NCBI GenBank assembly: GCA_015657535.1
Contig: JADHZB010000034.1
Location: forward strand, 1-30,766
DNA from: Nephromyces sp. MM_2019
Taxonomy: Eukaryota > Apicomplexa > Aconoidasida > Nephromycida
Direction: 5' to 3'
DNA length: 30,766 nt
A model generated the notes under the pieces. That model saw nothing but the letters and a program-made list of their open reading frames with translations, was not told where the DNA came from and did not search any database. The position numbers and the translations under genes are program-made. Of this stretch, positions 1 through 11,929 are shown piece by piece; within the stretch, counting starts at the first letter, position 1, and every line of letters starts with the position of its first letter.

Positions 1-356
1 AACATGTGATTACTCATAAATGTGTGTAGATCTTAATATGTAAAAATTCACTTCTGTTCCTATTTAGTAATGTCTACATATATAAATTGTATTATATTTT
101 TTTAAATAAGTCAGTAATGTTTTAAGATATGCTTATATGTATAAATATTAAGTAAGAATACATACATAAGTATACCCCTAAATATATATATACGTCTCTG
201 AACATATCTGTGTGTATGTGTATGTGGGTACATATGCAAGTATTTATTCGTGTTTATGTATACATTTTCACATGTAGATATTATTTAGTATTGATTATAC
301 ATTTATTATTGATTATATGTAATTAATTTGTTATTAATATATAAATTTACCTTTAG
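1..356. other. Non-coding start of window, probably intron of the JMJD6-like gene
   Basis: No reading frame here matches the residues that should precede the first recognisable JMJD6 exon. The stretch ends in a pyrimidine-leaning tract and AG at 355-356, so it is best read as the 3' part of an intron. It is rich in alternating TG/TA/CA dinucleotides, especially around 160-260. The upstream exons lie outside the window. Confidence 0.6.
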
Positions 357-2227
357 TCATCGATGGTTTTGTATTGGCCCCAAACGTTCTGGTACAACAT
401 TACACCAAGACCCTTTACACACGGCAGCCTGGAATGCATTAATAAAGGGTTATAAATGGTATGAATACGTATAGTGTGTAAACTTTGAGCTATTCTTGTT
501 TGGGTGTAAAGTATTTTCTATCAAATATGTATGTGTAAAAATTCATTGAGGTCTTAATATATCTAATATCATTTAGATGAATCCTAGGAATTACAATAAT
601 AAAATTCCCTATATACACTCAAGCTTAATTTCCTTTCAAGTGAAACACCTTGAGTATGCTTACATGTGTATATGTGTAAAAATATATAAGTAGATTTTGC
701 CTTAATAGATATTATTCCTGTTAGAATATATATTTATATTTTTTAATTTAATAGGTGGGTGCTCATACCACCACATGTCCCTAAAAAGGTTGCTAATGGA
801 CAATTTTTACAAAACTATAAGAAATATGATGAAGCTATATTATGGTATGATAAGATTTTACCTCAGCTAAGAGAAGAGAGATATGAAATCCCTATTTATG
901 AGGTGATAAAATAATATGTATAGGGTCCCTGTGTAGTCATCCTTTACACACAAAAAGAAAATGATTTTCTCTTTCTTTATAAATAGGCTATATTAGAAAT
1001 ATCACTTAAACTCTAATATCAGTAATTGTTACCATATTATTAGAGAAATATAAATTTGAGCTCTACACAAATTCTGAAATTATTTTATTTTACCTAATCA
1101 AAATTAGAGAATAATTAATGAACTAATTTTGTTTTTCAAGGTTATACAAAAACCTGGAGATATCATATTTGTCCCTCCCGGCTGGTGGCATGCTGTTTTA
1201 AATTTATCTGACTCAATCTCATGCACACAAAATTTTGTATCACATGCTAACTTTGTACCTGCATGGTAACTATTTACTAGTAACTTTCTTACCTAAATAA
1301 GTATCGATATCAATTTAATTTCCTTATTGTACACACATGAATTATTTCTTTTGCCACCATTATCTAACCAAACTTACTCTAACCTTACAGTGCACTAACA
1401 CTAAGATTTTATTAACAAATCGAAGCTATTAATTTAATAATTTCTTGACCTATTTCTTTCTTTAACTCCATAGGAAGGCTATGAGAAAGGGCAGACCAAA
1501 ATTAGCTACAATGTGGTTGAATCGTATGAAGAATCTCATTCCAAGCCTATTCGAGACAGCAGAACAATTAAATGAGTAAGCCTACTTATTCATCACTAAA
1601 CCCTTAGATATTTCGAATCCTGTATCCAAAAAACATTCTCAATGTATCAATTTCGAGGATTTAAGCCTAAAATTGATCTTTTACTTCGTGAAATAGCATT
1701 TTTTTCGATTTCTTATAAACCTTAATTTGTATTAGGCTAGGAATGAAAACTCATTTGCATAAAAATATATAGAAGTTCAACTCAATTTTCATCTTTATAC
1801 ATCCAAACTTTGCTTAAAATACTATTCAATACAATTCTCCTAAAATCTATTGAAATCTTACTGGTCCACACATTTTCACAGGAGAGATGGCTGGTATTCA
1901 GATGGAAATATCATGAAAAAGGCTGTAAAAAATCAGGACGAGGATGAACATTCTGAATCATCATCCTCCGACTCTTCATCTTCATCCTCAGAATCATCTG
2001 AAGATGAAGATGAAATAGCTCAAATCAAGTCAACCCTTATCAAGAATTTTAAACGTTTACCCGAGCCTTATAAAACCCTTTACCCTACCGATGTTCTAGT
2101 TAAACATAACTTAATGGTCAATGGCAAATTCACACCTAAAGAAAATGATTCTAATAACCAAAAAATTGAATCTTACAAGCACAAAATCGACACTGACAAC
2201 TTATCTGTCAAAAAGGCCCGTATATGA
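357..2227 (+). CDS. JMJD6: JMJD6-like JmjC 2-oxoglutarate/Fe(II) oxygenase, 5'-partial
   Basis: Exons are 357-458, 755-902, 1141-1265, 1474-1575 and 1882-2227. They join in phase to 273 codons plus a TGA stop; the N-terminal part is off the window. The first exon carries [12 protein letters not shown], then the iron-ligand pair H-x-D in LHQDPL, then AWNALIKG with the lysine expected to hold 2-oxoglutarate. The third exon carries the distal histidine in GWWHAVLN and QNF; the fourth carries KGRPKL. All of these follow JMJD6 order. The last exon encodes an acidic, serine-rich tail (nearly 20 Ser mixed with Asp/Glu) and a lysine-rich end, like the poly-Ser tail of animal JMJD6. JMJD6 family members are nuclear lysyl hydroxylases of splicing factors, with a disputed arginine-demethylase role. 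Family assignment is secure; the substrate is inferred. Confidence 0.92.
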
Positions 2228-4147
2228 TTTATTCCACTCTATGAGCTAGTTAAAATTAGTCTATTACGTTCATAGCTGGAAACATCCAAAATGTGCTGAG
2301 TACCATTCACCCTTTCATTTCATTACCTATAATATTTGTTGTCATGAAGTTGAAAACAGTTAAAATTAGCACATAGCTTTTCATATTTCACTATAATTGA
2401 ACGTATCCTGAAAAGTGATTTACAACGCAACATTTCTCTTCCTCTATAAATTCGAGTTGATTTTTAGTTTAGCAATATCTTAAAATTGATCATTATTAGT
2501 TTTCCCGAAACATGACTTGGGAATTTGAAGAGGAGTTTTTTTTTCAATTTTAGGTTAATTTATACCCACACGTCCGGAATCCAAGGATAAAGATACACAA
2601 CGTTTTCCATTTTTCAATATATTGGTTATGTGAATTGTCTGCTTCACACCGGAAAATGTGTATGCACCCTGCTTGCTAAGTTTGATTTTTATATAATTAA
2701 CTCGTGCGAGTTTAAGAAATAAAAAATAAAACAATAAAAAAATTTACCATGTTAAAAAAATTAATCCTTTCGAGTAGGTTTTACAAAGCCTTAAAGTTAT
2801 TGAATGATTTTAATTTCAAGTAATTTCTTTCATTTTTTGTCAACTTCAATTTTTACTAGCAATTCAAGGAGACTAAGCAAATCCATATATTTTTTATACC
2901 ATAGAATATAAGCACAAGTATTTTGGGGTATAGTAAAGCTGTGTTCTATATATTATATGTAAGTTCATGCTTGAAAACTTATGAATTTCCAATGCCATAT
3001 GTAAGATTTTGAGTTACATTATGTTTTGATTTCGTTGTAATTATGTGTAGATATCTGTTTGTTCATTTCTTTAGAGTCTGCTAAATTTGAGTAAAATTTC
3101 ACAAAGATTATCTCTTGATATGGGATGCTTTGCTTTCTTTAGAGTTATAATTTATATAATCATATAAGATTCATAGGTTAAATAGATAAGTGAATTTTTA
3201 GGTTATAGCATGATTGGAATATCTAAGTCACAACAATGAAACAAAATTCAATCCAAAGTAACTTTTAATTCCTGAGTTGACACAGGATCGCAAGTCTTAT
3301 TAGCCATGTAGCTGGTCAGATTTTTTAAATACAAAGAGTATAATCAATATAAGCACCAGTGTCTTGTTTTGAGGAGAATCTGTTTAATCAATCTACAAGT
3401 ACTGGTAGCTGTCACTTTGTCTTGAAATCTTTTATCATTGATATATAAGTGTGTATAACTAGTTTTGTCTGCAAAACAACTACCTATAAAGAGTTTATGA
3501 GTAAATTTTTCTTAAATTAAACTAGGTATATAAAACTTGGCTAAAATTGTAGCTGTGTCAAAGACTGCTTAATGTATAGGATAGTGATAACATTAACTCC
3601 TAAACCATAAAAATGCGTGATGCCAAAAACAAACTACCCAATAATTCCATCTCTCTTGACAATTTCAGAGGCCTAATTTTTAAAATAAAACATGATAAAT
3701 ATAGATTCCACAAAGTCACACTAAAATATGCTGTAATACGTAAATTGCACACATCTTTGAATTAAAATGTACTTACACATTATGGTTTGGTCAAACTAAC
3801 CAACCCTAATACTAGAGTTTTTGCCACCTGAAACTAGCATGAGAGCTGCAAAATTTGCTACATAAAATCTCTGATCAATGTAGATAGGCAACCAGAGTCG
3901 CTGAGCAAATGCTTCAGACCTCTGTCAATGTGTTAAATTATTACTACAAATCAAAGTTTCAAAATTATTACGAATTAACCTCTTTCCATTTAGCAAGATA
4001 TCATATATTAAACACATCCCTATCACTATTGGGACTAGCAACTTATAAATCACGACACCTCTTTAACAGTCTTTAACCAATGTTTTATAAAATTAAATTT
4101 AGTTATAATATAAACACTTAAATCCTACCTTCCTGTGTAGCCTAAAG
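2228..4147. other. Intergenic region between JMJD6-like and ELP3
   Basis: About 1.9 kb between two genes on the same strand. I find no open frame with recognisable protein and no RNA gene. It should hold the JMJD6 3' UTR/poly(A) site (A/T-rich, with AATAAA-like stretches near 2718-2740) and the ELP3 promoter. No repeat or strong secondary structure stood out. Confidence 0.6.
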
Positions 4148-7100
4148 ATGGCATCGGCAGAACTAACTCATCCATATGGTGATTTGGAGGCATTTTTTCC
4201 TGCAACTGACCCTGGGTTTGTCCGCCATGCGGGCCGTGTAAAAACTTTAAAGTCAACTGACTTCGAAGATATCCACCGCCGCCGTCACTTGGACAGCTTT
4301 GCAAATAGCATGAATGAATGGGCCCAATTCCCGAATAGGCGAAATAAAAACTTACCAAACTCCTCCAATGAAACAACAGAGGACACTGAATCTAAGCCAC
4401 CACATCCACAACTTAAGTCGTTCGTGATGGAATTACACCAAATTTTGTCTGAAGCTGCATCGGAGGCAAACTCTCAAGAGCAACTAAATGATGTGGACAC
4501 TAATAAAAAAGGTCACACTGGAAGCTGTTCATTAAACTCTTCAGCCAACGCAGATAAAATTAAAATTTCATCATTTGAACAGTCATCCACATACTCCGAA
4601 TTCACACTGTCCGCTTCTTCCATAAATACTCTCCTTAATCAGTTACGCAAAAAATACCACATCTCACCCTCAAAATCAGATATCCTTTCTGCTTATAATC
4701 ACCTTGTTCTTTCAAAAAAGCTACCACCTTCTGACCATCTCACTCACCTTATACGTAAAAAAGCAGTCCGCTCCAACTCAGGTGTATGTGTTATTACCGT
4801 CCTCACAAGCCCAGGAGAATTTAGCTGCCCTAAAGATTGCCATTATTGCCCCAATGAACCCGGACAGCCAAGATCCTACCTATCAACCGAACCTGCAGTC
4901 TTAAGAGCAAATCAAAATGGTTGGGATGCATTCGACCAATTCTTTGACAGAGCGAACAATTTGAAGAAAAATGGCCACGTCATTGACAAAATTGAAATCT
5001 TAGTTTTAGGTGGCACATGGAGCGGGTGAGTAATTTCGAGTGCTAAGCACCAGCTTAAAAATAATGACGTATAACACTTCACTAAAGAATCAAGAATGTC
5101 TATATGAACCCTTAAGCAATGAATTATAAATCGAATATCTCTATATAGTAATCAGCTTTTAATAGTTTAAACCTTTTTTCACTCAACTTCTAGTTGAGTC
5201 TTTAGTTTATAACTCAAATATTTGTTTTCAATTAAACTAAATGTTGTTTTTTAGGTACCCAGCAGAGTATCAATACATGTTTATAAGGGATCTATTTTAC
5301 TCAGCAAATGTATACTCAGACACACCACCCTATAGACAAAGGTATTTAAACATTTTTAAAATATATTTTCACTATTATTTAAAATATAAATCATTTTATC
5401 AAAAACAGGCTTAGCCTTGAAGAAGAGCAGACCATCAATGAAAATGCTAAATCAAGGATTATCGGGTTGACTTTGGTTAAACTAAAAATAATAATATTTA
5501 AAAGCTATCTAAAAAACTAATAAACTCATAACCTACTAAACTATCAAAATACATAGATACATCACTTAAAATATTAAATTGAATTATAATTTCTCTCTAG
5601 GAAACCAGACCAGATTATATCTCAAGGCACGAAATTCAGAAACTGAGGAACTATGGTTGCACACGCGTTCAAATTGGTGTCCAACACACTGATGAGGAAA
5701 TACTAAAGGTCATTAATCGAGGCTGTACAACACAGCAATGCATAAAGGCTATTAAAATGCTCAAGGACGCAGCATTTAAAGTAAGTCTTTGATTTTTCCA
5801 TATACACCTTAGGACCACTACCCCTACTTTTTTAATGTTTTGATACATGAATCATGTACTTTTATACACACATGGTACTAATCTTATCTTGACATTAGAA
5901 CAATCAAAACCTTATTTCTACATAACTCATTTCCCTGATTAGGTGGATATACACCTCATGCCTGATTTACCAACTTCTTCTCCTGAGAAGGATTTAGAAA
6001 TGTTTGACTGGGTATTGAGCTCACCTTCATTACAAGTTGATCAATGGAAAATTTACCCATGTGAAGTTACACCTTTTAGTAAAATTGAAGAATGGTATAA
6101 TTAAAGCTTTTTAAAATAGCTATATAAAAACAAGTTACACTAGATTTGATCAATCTAAAATTATAGATCTTTTTGCTTTTACATACAACCAGTACCCTAA
6201 ATGTCACAAGAATTAAAATGTCTTGATTTATCAAGCACACATCATAAAGTGCATTCCTCACCCAATTTATGTACCATATTTTTGAAAGGTATAAAGATGG
6301 ACTCTTTACACCCTATACTGAACTTGACAGTGAGATTTTAATTGATTTACTTATATCTGTCAAATCCTCTGTACACCCATGGATAAGATTAAATCGAGTT
6401 ATCCGCGATATCCCCAATCAATCTATTATTGCTGGGAATGACAAGACTAACTTGAGGTACACAAATTTACTCCCTAGCTATATTTGATAAACATTTAAGA
6501 TATTTTACTTTATAGAACCTACACTTATTTACTAATCTTCTCACACTCCTTATGACCTGTGGAAGTTATTTATTCAAAATTCTTCATTTATTTAAATCTT
6601 ATACACATCCATTCTTCACTACAGACAACTTGTGCTACAACGTATGGGAGCTATGAATCTTGCTTGTAAATGTATACGATGTCGTGAGGTTAAAGATCAA
6701 AGAATGGATATTAGGTAAGATTATACGAAATTATTTCTATTTTAATATATATATTGAATTGAGCAAATATCTTTTCTAACAGTTCCACTCACATCATATG
6801 AGTTTTTCTATAGTTGCTAACACTTTCTACTAGTGTCAACATTGTACTACTTTCATCTATTTACTAGATTACACATGTACATACACACTCATCAATATAT
6901 AAACTCAAACACATTTATATATCTCAATTTACTTTTATTTCCAGCAAAAGTGCTATTTTAAAGGTTCGACACTACTTAACTGATGGTGGAGATGAATACT
7001 TCTTGAGCTTCGAAACACAAGATGAAAAGACAATATTTGGATTTCTTCGCCTTCGCTTACCTCACAAATCTCCCGACCCTTTCAAACTTCCTTTCCCTGT

Positions 7101-7620
7101 ACTAGAAAATGCTGCTCTACTCAGAGAATTACACGTCTATGGCATTGTGGTTGCACATGATGAAAAAAAGCCTGAACATGATATCCGCCCACAACATCGT
7201 GGGATTGGTAACAAGTTGATACTAGCTGCTGAACTGTTTGCATATCTAAAAGGTTTTAAGAAAATGGTAGTTATCGCTGGTATAGGAACAAGAGGATACT
7301 ACAAAAAATTTGGATATGTAACTCAACAAACATATTGCACCAAAGATCTAAGTAGCTACATCTCACAAGATATGGACATTCCTCACCAAATTGAAAAAAT
7401 GACTATCCAACACATTGATACAAGCTTAGTAAAAGCATCTAACACCCAAAATTACTTCCCACCAATTGAGCATCCCAAAGAAGTTATTGACTTGAAAGAG
7501 GCAATAAGAAATATACCTTTAACTTCTGTAGAAAAACCAAATTTGTATAACAACGATAAACTTTTTTTATATTTAGCGATAGGCAGTTATCTTCTATTCA
7601 GGATATTCAAAATGTTTTAA
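4148..7620 (+). CDS. ELP3: ELP3-family radical SAM/GNAT acetyltransferase with long N-terminus and hydrophobic C-terminal tail
   Basis: Exons are 4148-5025, 5255-5341, 5409-5475, 5601-5780, 5943-6094, 6289-6456, 6625-6714 and 6945-7620. They give a 765-residue protein. The start is the first ATG after an in-frame TAA at 4118-4120. Residues 1 to about 155 form an extension absent from canonical Elp3 (about 550 residues). The radical-SAM cysteines are C227, C231 and C234 in CPKDCHYCPNEPG (CX3CX2C). They are followed by GGTWSGYP, LTLETRPD, GVQH and HLMPDLP. The GNAT half has RELHVYG, the acetyl-CoA loop HRGIG (625-629) and GYYKKFGY. Elp3 is the catalytic subunit of Elongator and makes carboxymethyl-uridine at the tRNA wobble position. 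The last ~85 residues are extra and end in a hydrophobic run (about 747-762) with flanking K/R, resembling a tail anchor. Motifs such as GGTW differ from canonical Elp3, so this may be a separate subfamily. Confidence 0.95.
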
Positions 7621-7666
7621 AATTCTAGTGCTTGCTAATTTTATATCAAAGACACTTCAACTATTT

Positions 7667-8240
7667 AAAAATTGATAATCATATTATCAAATAACTTGTT
7701 CGAAATCAATTCTTAATTGCCTAACCTTTATATTATTGATTATTTTTAATTCAAGCAGTGAGTTTACTTTTATGATATTTGATGATTTTCATATTTTGAT
7801 TTATTCTTGCTATCAGCTTGTTGACAAAGGACTTTGCTATTCCATTAAGGTTGTTTTAAGCAATCACTCAAACCTTAAAACAACCTCGGCTTCAAATTTT
7901 ATTCATATTTCACAATTATAATTTCTCTGATTCTATAGAATTATCTCATCGAGAAAGTTTTAATTAAGTGGCTTTTATATTCTATACAATTCAAAAATTG
8001 ATGCTTGTTAAAAGCAAATGTTACATAAATTGTTAAGTTAGGCCTTCATAAAAAGATACTGGGGAAATTCTTCTTAATATAATGAGGTTTATAATTATTT
8101 TACAGTTATAATCAAAATTGGTTAGGCTTAAAATTAAACGGAGATTAAGATGTTGTATATAATTTTAAGTAAGAATATCAAACTATCAAAAGTACAAAAT
8201 TGGAAGTATTATTTCACATGCATCAAAAATTGATAATCAT
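7667..8240. repeat. Short direct repeat AAAAATTGATAATCAT, two copies
   Basis: The same 16-mer occurs at 7667-7682 and 8225-8240. The first copy is part of a small perfect hairpin: TTGATAAT at 7672-7679, a 3-nt loop, and ATTATCAA at 7683-7690. A related AAAAATTGATG lies near 7993. In AT-rich DNA this may be chance. Confidence 0.4.
7848..7886. repeat. Perfect 13-bp inverted repeat (hairpin) downstream of ELP3
   Basis: AGGTTGTTTTAAG at 7848-7860 is the exact reverse complement of CTTAAAACAACCT at 7874-7886, with a 13-nt loop. It lies about 230 nt past the ELP3 stop in the convergent 3' region. It could act at the RNA level (3' end or stability element) or be the remnant of a small inverted-repeat transposon. 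The sequence does not decide. Confidence 0.7.
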
Positions 8241-8506
8241 GTGTTTTACTGAATTTTAATGCGGCACTATTTGAAATCAAAAAGTTAAAAAATTAGTTCA
8301 AAAATGTCTATAATATACAGTATATAAAGATGCAAAACTTAATCCTAATATGAGCTTTATAAATTATAATAAATGCGATATATCCTCCTAGGCTTGGGGT
8401 TAAGTTTTAAACATAATATAGCAATCAAACAAAACTTTATAAGAATATAAATACTTTAGTCTATAACAAGACACTTAGCGGGCCTAAATGTGCTTCTAGA
8501 TCCGTA

Positions 8507-10352
8507 TTAGTCACAATTATCCTTCTTATTATTCTTTTTTGGCTTAGATTTACTTTTAGGTGATAAAAACCCCATTTTGTTGTTAAATAAACTATCAAGT
8601 AATCCTCTAGGTTCTTCTTCATGGGGAGGTGGTAAGGTAGGGAAAGGATAAAACCCTGAAGAATAAGATAGAAGGCGGTGTGGTTTTAAATTCAATGTTA
8701 TTAAAATAATTACCTGGTGATGTAGAAACTTCTTGTGCTGAATAGTTTGGGAAATTAAATGGAAATGGGTTGTGGGAGTCAGCAGGAGGGCCAGGTGTAT
8801 TAAGACCAGGTCCTAAAATTTTTATTAAATATTCATATAATGTTTTGATCGAGGCTGAATCTCCAAGGTTCGGAGGAGTGAGATACGTGGGATAGTTCGT
8901 GAAATTGGGCCAGGGAGTTGGAAAACTATTTCTAGGGGGTGGGGAGTAGTACATTCCATTTTTAAACTGAGAAGGTCCATAAGGTGCTGGTGGAGGAAAA
9001 TTGAGAGTAGGATTACTCCTACTATCATCAAAGGAGCCAAAATCTTCGAGTTTATTTTGATTAATTAAAGATAGTAAATAATCCAATGAATATTGTGAAG
9101 GGGTTTCTGGAGGGTTACTGAAAGGGAGATTTGCATTGCTGTTATCTTGAGTTTTTTTTGAGGTATTATTAATGAGTTTGTAAATCAAAGAGGATAATAG
9201 AGTATCATTGATATGGTAATCAGAAATTGTAGGGGGGACGAAAGCAGGAGGCAATGGTAGGTCTATATCCGGTATTTTTGAAGGATATTGGGCTGGATTT
9301 TCAATTCCAGTATTTTCATTATCTTGAATTGTTGCCTGCATAAGTCTCTCAATCAAATCCTTTGTGCTGATAAGATTCTCATTATCAAGCTTATTATCCT
9401 CCAAAATAGAATCTACTCTATCAAAAGGAGGAAAAGCGTCCCCCGATTCTTTAACTAAAGGGTTTAGATCAAGCATTGCATCATTTTGTGACATGCTACT
9501 ACTTACAAAAAATGGGTTTACTAAATATATGTTGCCTTGTGAAGTAGGAACAGGACCTTGGGGCTCATCACTTCGGTTTAGGGCTAGATAATCCGATTTA
9601 AGCATATGAAATGCTTGAGGATTGCTTTGATGGCCCGAAGCTAAAGGGCTTAGGGCATTTAAGTTTGTGGGGTTTAAATTTGTGGGGCTCTGTAGTTGAT
9701 ATGGGATATTTGTGTAAAAACCTGAGTAGCTGCTTGTGTCCATAGTTAATGGTGTAGAGGTGTTACTAGGTGGGTTCTCATTATATTCATAGAAATGGTT
9801 AGCATAGTTGTTGAATTTAGGATAGCTCATAGGCATTTGCCCAGAGTGTTGAGTATCTAAGTTATTAATTGTATTTCCGATGGGGTAGTTAAAGGTATCA
9901 GTGGGAAGGGAATGAGTAAAGGCAACCGGATTAGAGTTATTTTCTACAAAAGTTGATGGATATAAGTTGCTATAACTTTCATCGGATGTGGCTATGCTTG
10001 ATCGGGGTTCAATTAAATCTTCATTTGTAGGAAAATTAAGTTTAGTGTTAGCTGAAAGGAGACATGAAATATAATTTTCGAATTCCTTAATCTCCAAAAA
10101 ATGCATACAAACATCTTGATGGGCGGGTTGAGAAGATTTGAGTTTGCTTTCTGACTCATCTCTTTCTTCCCATGGAAGTTTATTTTGAATGTCTGAGCTG
10201 TCAGTGGGTGGAAATGAAATTGTTGTGGCAAAACTTTTTGTAAAATTCTCCCCAGAAGCATTTATAAGCAAATATTTTAGGTTTATTTCGAAGAGGATGT
10301 ATGCCCATATAGGGCTCGAGTATAAGTAAAGAGTTCTAGTGCTTGTATTCAT
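8507..10352 (-). CDS. Asn/Pro/Ser-rich hypothetical protein
   Basis: Two exons on the minus strand: 10352-8714 and 8655-8507, separated by a 58-nt intron (GTAATT...TTCAG). The join keeps phase (SP-G-FYPFP) and gives 595 residues. The ATG at 10352 follows an in-frame TAA 15 nt upstream. Residues 1 to about 110 look the most like a folded region (aromatic and hydrophobic, e.g. PIWAYILFEINLKYLL, then HFLEIKEFENYISCLL). The rest is low-complexity, rich in Asn, Pro, Ser and Tyr, with recurring short helical pieces such as DLIERLMQ, SLIYKLINN and LDYLLSLINQNKL that could be interaction motifs. The C-terminus ends in a lysine cluster (KSKSKPKKNNKK) that could be a nuclear localisation signal. I do not recognise a family. 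The composition resembles intrinsically disordered fungal regulators, but no DNA-binding domain is visible. Confidence 0.75.
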
Positions 10353-11929
10353 GGCTATTGCTTCTTATCAATAGTATTAATAAAAATGAGCAATAAAAGG
10401 CTCAAAGATGATAAAATCAACAAAATTCAATATAAAATGAAAGCTTAAAACAAAAACAAGGAAAAAGATGCTCAGGATTTTAAAGTTTAATCCCAATTTT
10501 CGAGAGAATTGGTTATGTCCAGTGGAGGCCGCGTTGTATAAATTAATGTGAATAAGACAGAAAGTTGCATATAAATACTTAGCTGACTTGCTCGAAAATA
10601 TTAATGGAAGGCAAGTCATAAGTTGCCTGTAAGGTAAATTTCGATCCTTAATGCTAAACAGTGGATATATTTTCGATGTCAAAAAGTGGTACCCATGAAG
10701 ACATAATAACATCATATGTTAAGTGTGAGTAAGCTGTTAAATAAATGTTGGCTAAGCGGTCGAGATTGTTCCCCATCCTGTGGAGTCATAAAAGCTCGAA
10801 ATTTTATTCCTATTAGAACAATAGCCATGGAAAAAAGTTGTAGCGTAAAATCCATTCTCACTACTTAAAATAATTAATTTCAAATATGAATAGCACTACT
10901 CCCATGACTTGTAAAGTCTAACTCTAGAGATGTTATAAACCAAATTTAAAATTTCAATTGATAACATCTTGATTATAAACATTTTGTTGGGTTTTAAACA
11001 TAACAACTACAGCATTGATGGCAAAAAAATACTTGGGAATTTCCACCCTCGAGTGTGAAAAATTCCAAAGTCGTAATCTGCTAAAAGCCGTGAGAATTCT
11101 CACATCATTTTACTATTCCATAATTTTAGAAGATCTCATATTTTCTTTTATATTGGATCTATGATCCACAGAAATTCTACGAAGCAATCCTAGATTACAC
11201 TTGCTCTAGAAATATGATACAAAAAATTACACAATCTTTTCAAGTTGATAGATTTGTTTTCTAAAAACATGTATGTAACTTCTTTAATTTTAAAGCAATA
11301 TAAAAAACTTCAGCTTTTTTGATCCTAAAAATTCACTCACAAACCTTTAAAAGTGAGGTTTATTGACATTTGGTCTTTAAAAGATTTACGTTTATTCATA
11401 AATTTGAGGAAACGATTAAAAACACAATAGTCTCTAAATATTTAAAGAAACAAAGACAAAGATGTAATGGATCCCTGTGTGTGATATAAAACAACTTTAG
11501 TTCTAAAATAATTTTTATTTAAAGTGTGAATAATATCTTCATTATATAATTTATCCCAAGTGTCTATTAATTTTTCTAGCAAAACAAAAGAATTCTTTTA
11601 TCCAGTGCACCTTGAAAATGGGACTTTTTCTGGTCAAATAAAATTGATGACAAGGTAAGATGTGAGGCCTAAAAAACCACCGTAACAGAAATCAAATTAA
11701 AATAGCAGACATTAAGAAATTTTGTGAAATTCTGTCTAAATTTATAATCCCGTAACTTGTAATTCTCTTGGTGGGCTTATAGTGAAACTAATTTTAAAAG
11801 ACATGAAATTTTGTAATAATTTTTTCTTATAATTTGAAGTACAAAAGCAATTTTTTATGTAATAGAGCTGATATAACACTACCAAGACTCTCGGAGATCA
11901 CTAAATTAAAAAAAAAAATTCTATCTAAA
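10353..11929. other. Divergent intergenic region between the Asn/Pro-rich gene and the F-box gene
   Basis: About 1.6 kb between two divergently transcribed genes, so probably carrying both promoters. A 112-codon minus-strand frame at 10377-10715 has no recognisable domain. It is hydrophobic in the way random T-rich DNA translates, and I did not accept it as a gene. An upstream 5' exon of the Asn/Pro-rich gene here cannot be excluded. Confidence 0.5.

Larger units (their letters stand above)
7621..8506. other. Convergent intergenic region after ELP3
   Basis: This 886-nt gap separates two genes that converge (ELP3 + and the Asn/Pro-rich gene -). It should contain both 3' UTRs. No supported coding frame. 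It holds one strong hairpin and a small repeated motif, listed separately. Confidence 0.6.

Noticed and set aside
4125..4376. 83-codon minus-strand frame over ELP3 exon 1
   Set aside because: It is antisense to a well-supported coding exon, with no recognisable domain.
10377..10715. 112-codon minus-strand frame upstream of the Asn/Pro-rich gene
   Set aside because: Hydrophobic, low-information translation of T-rich DNA. I could not find a convincing splice linking it to the downstream exon.
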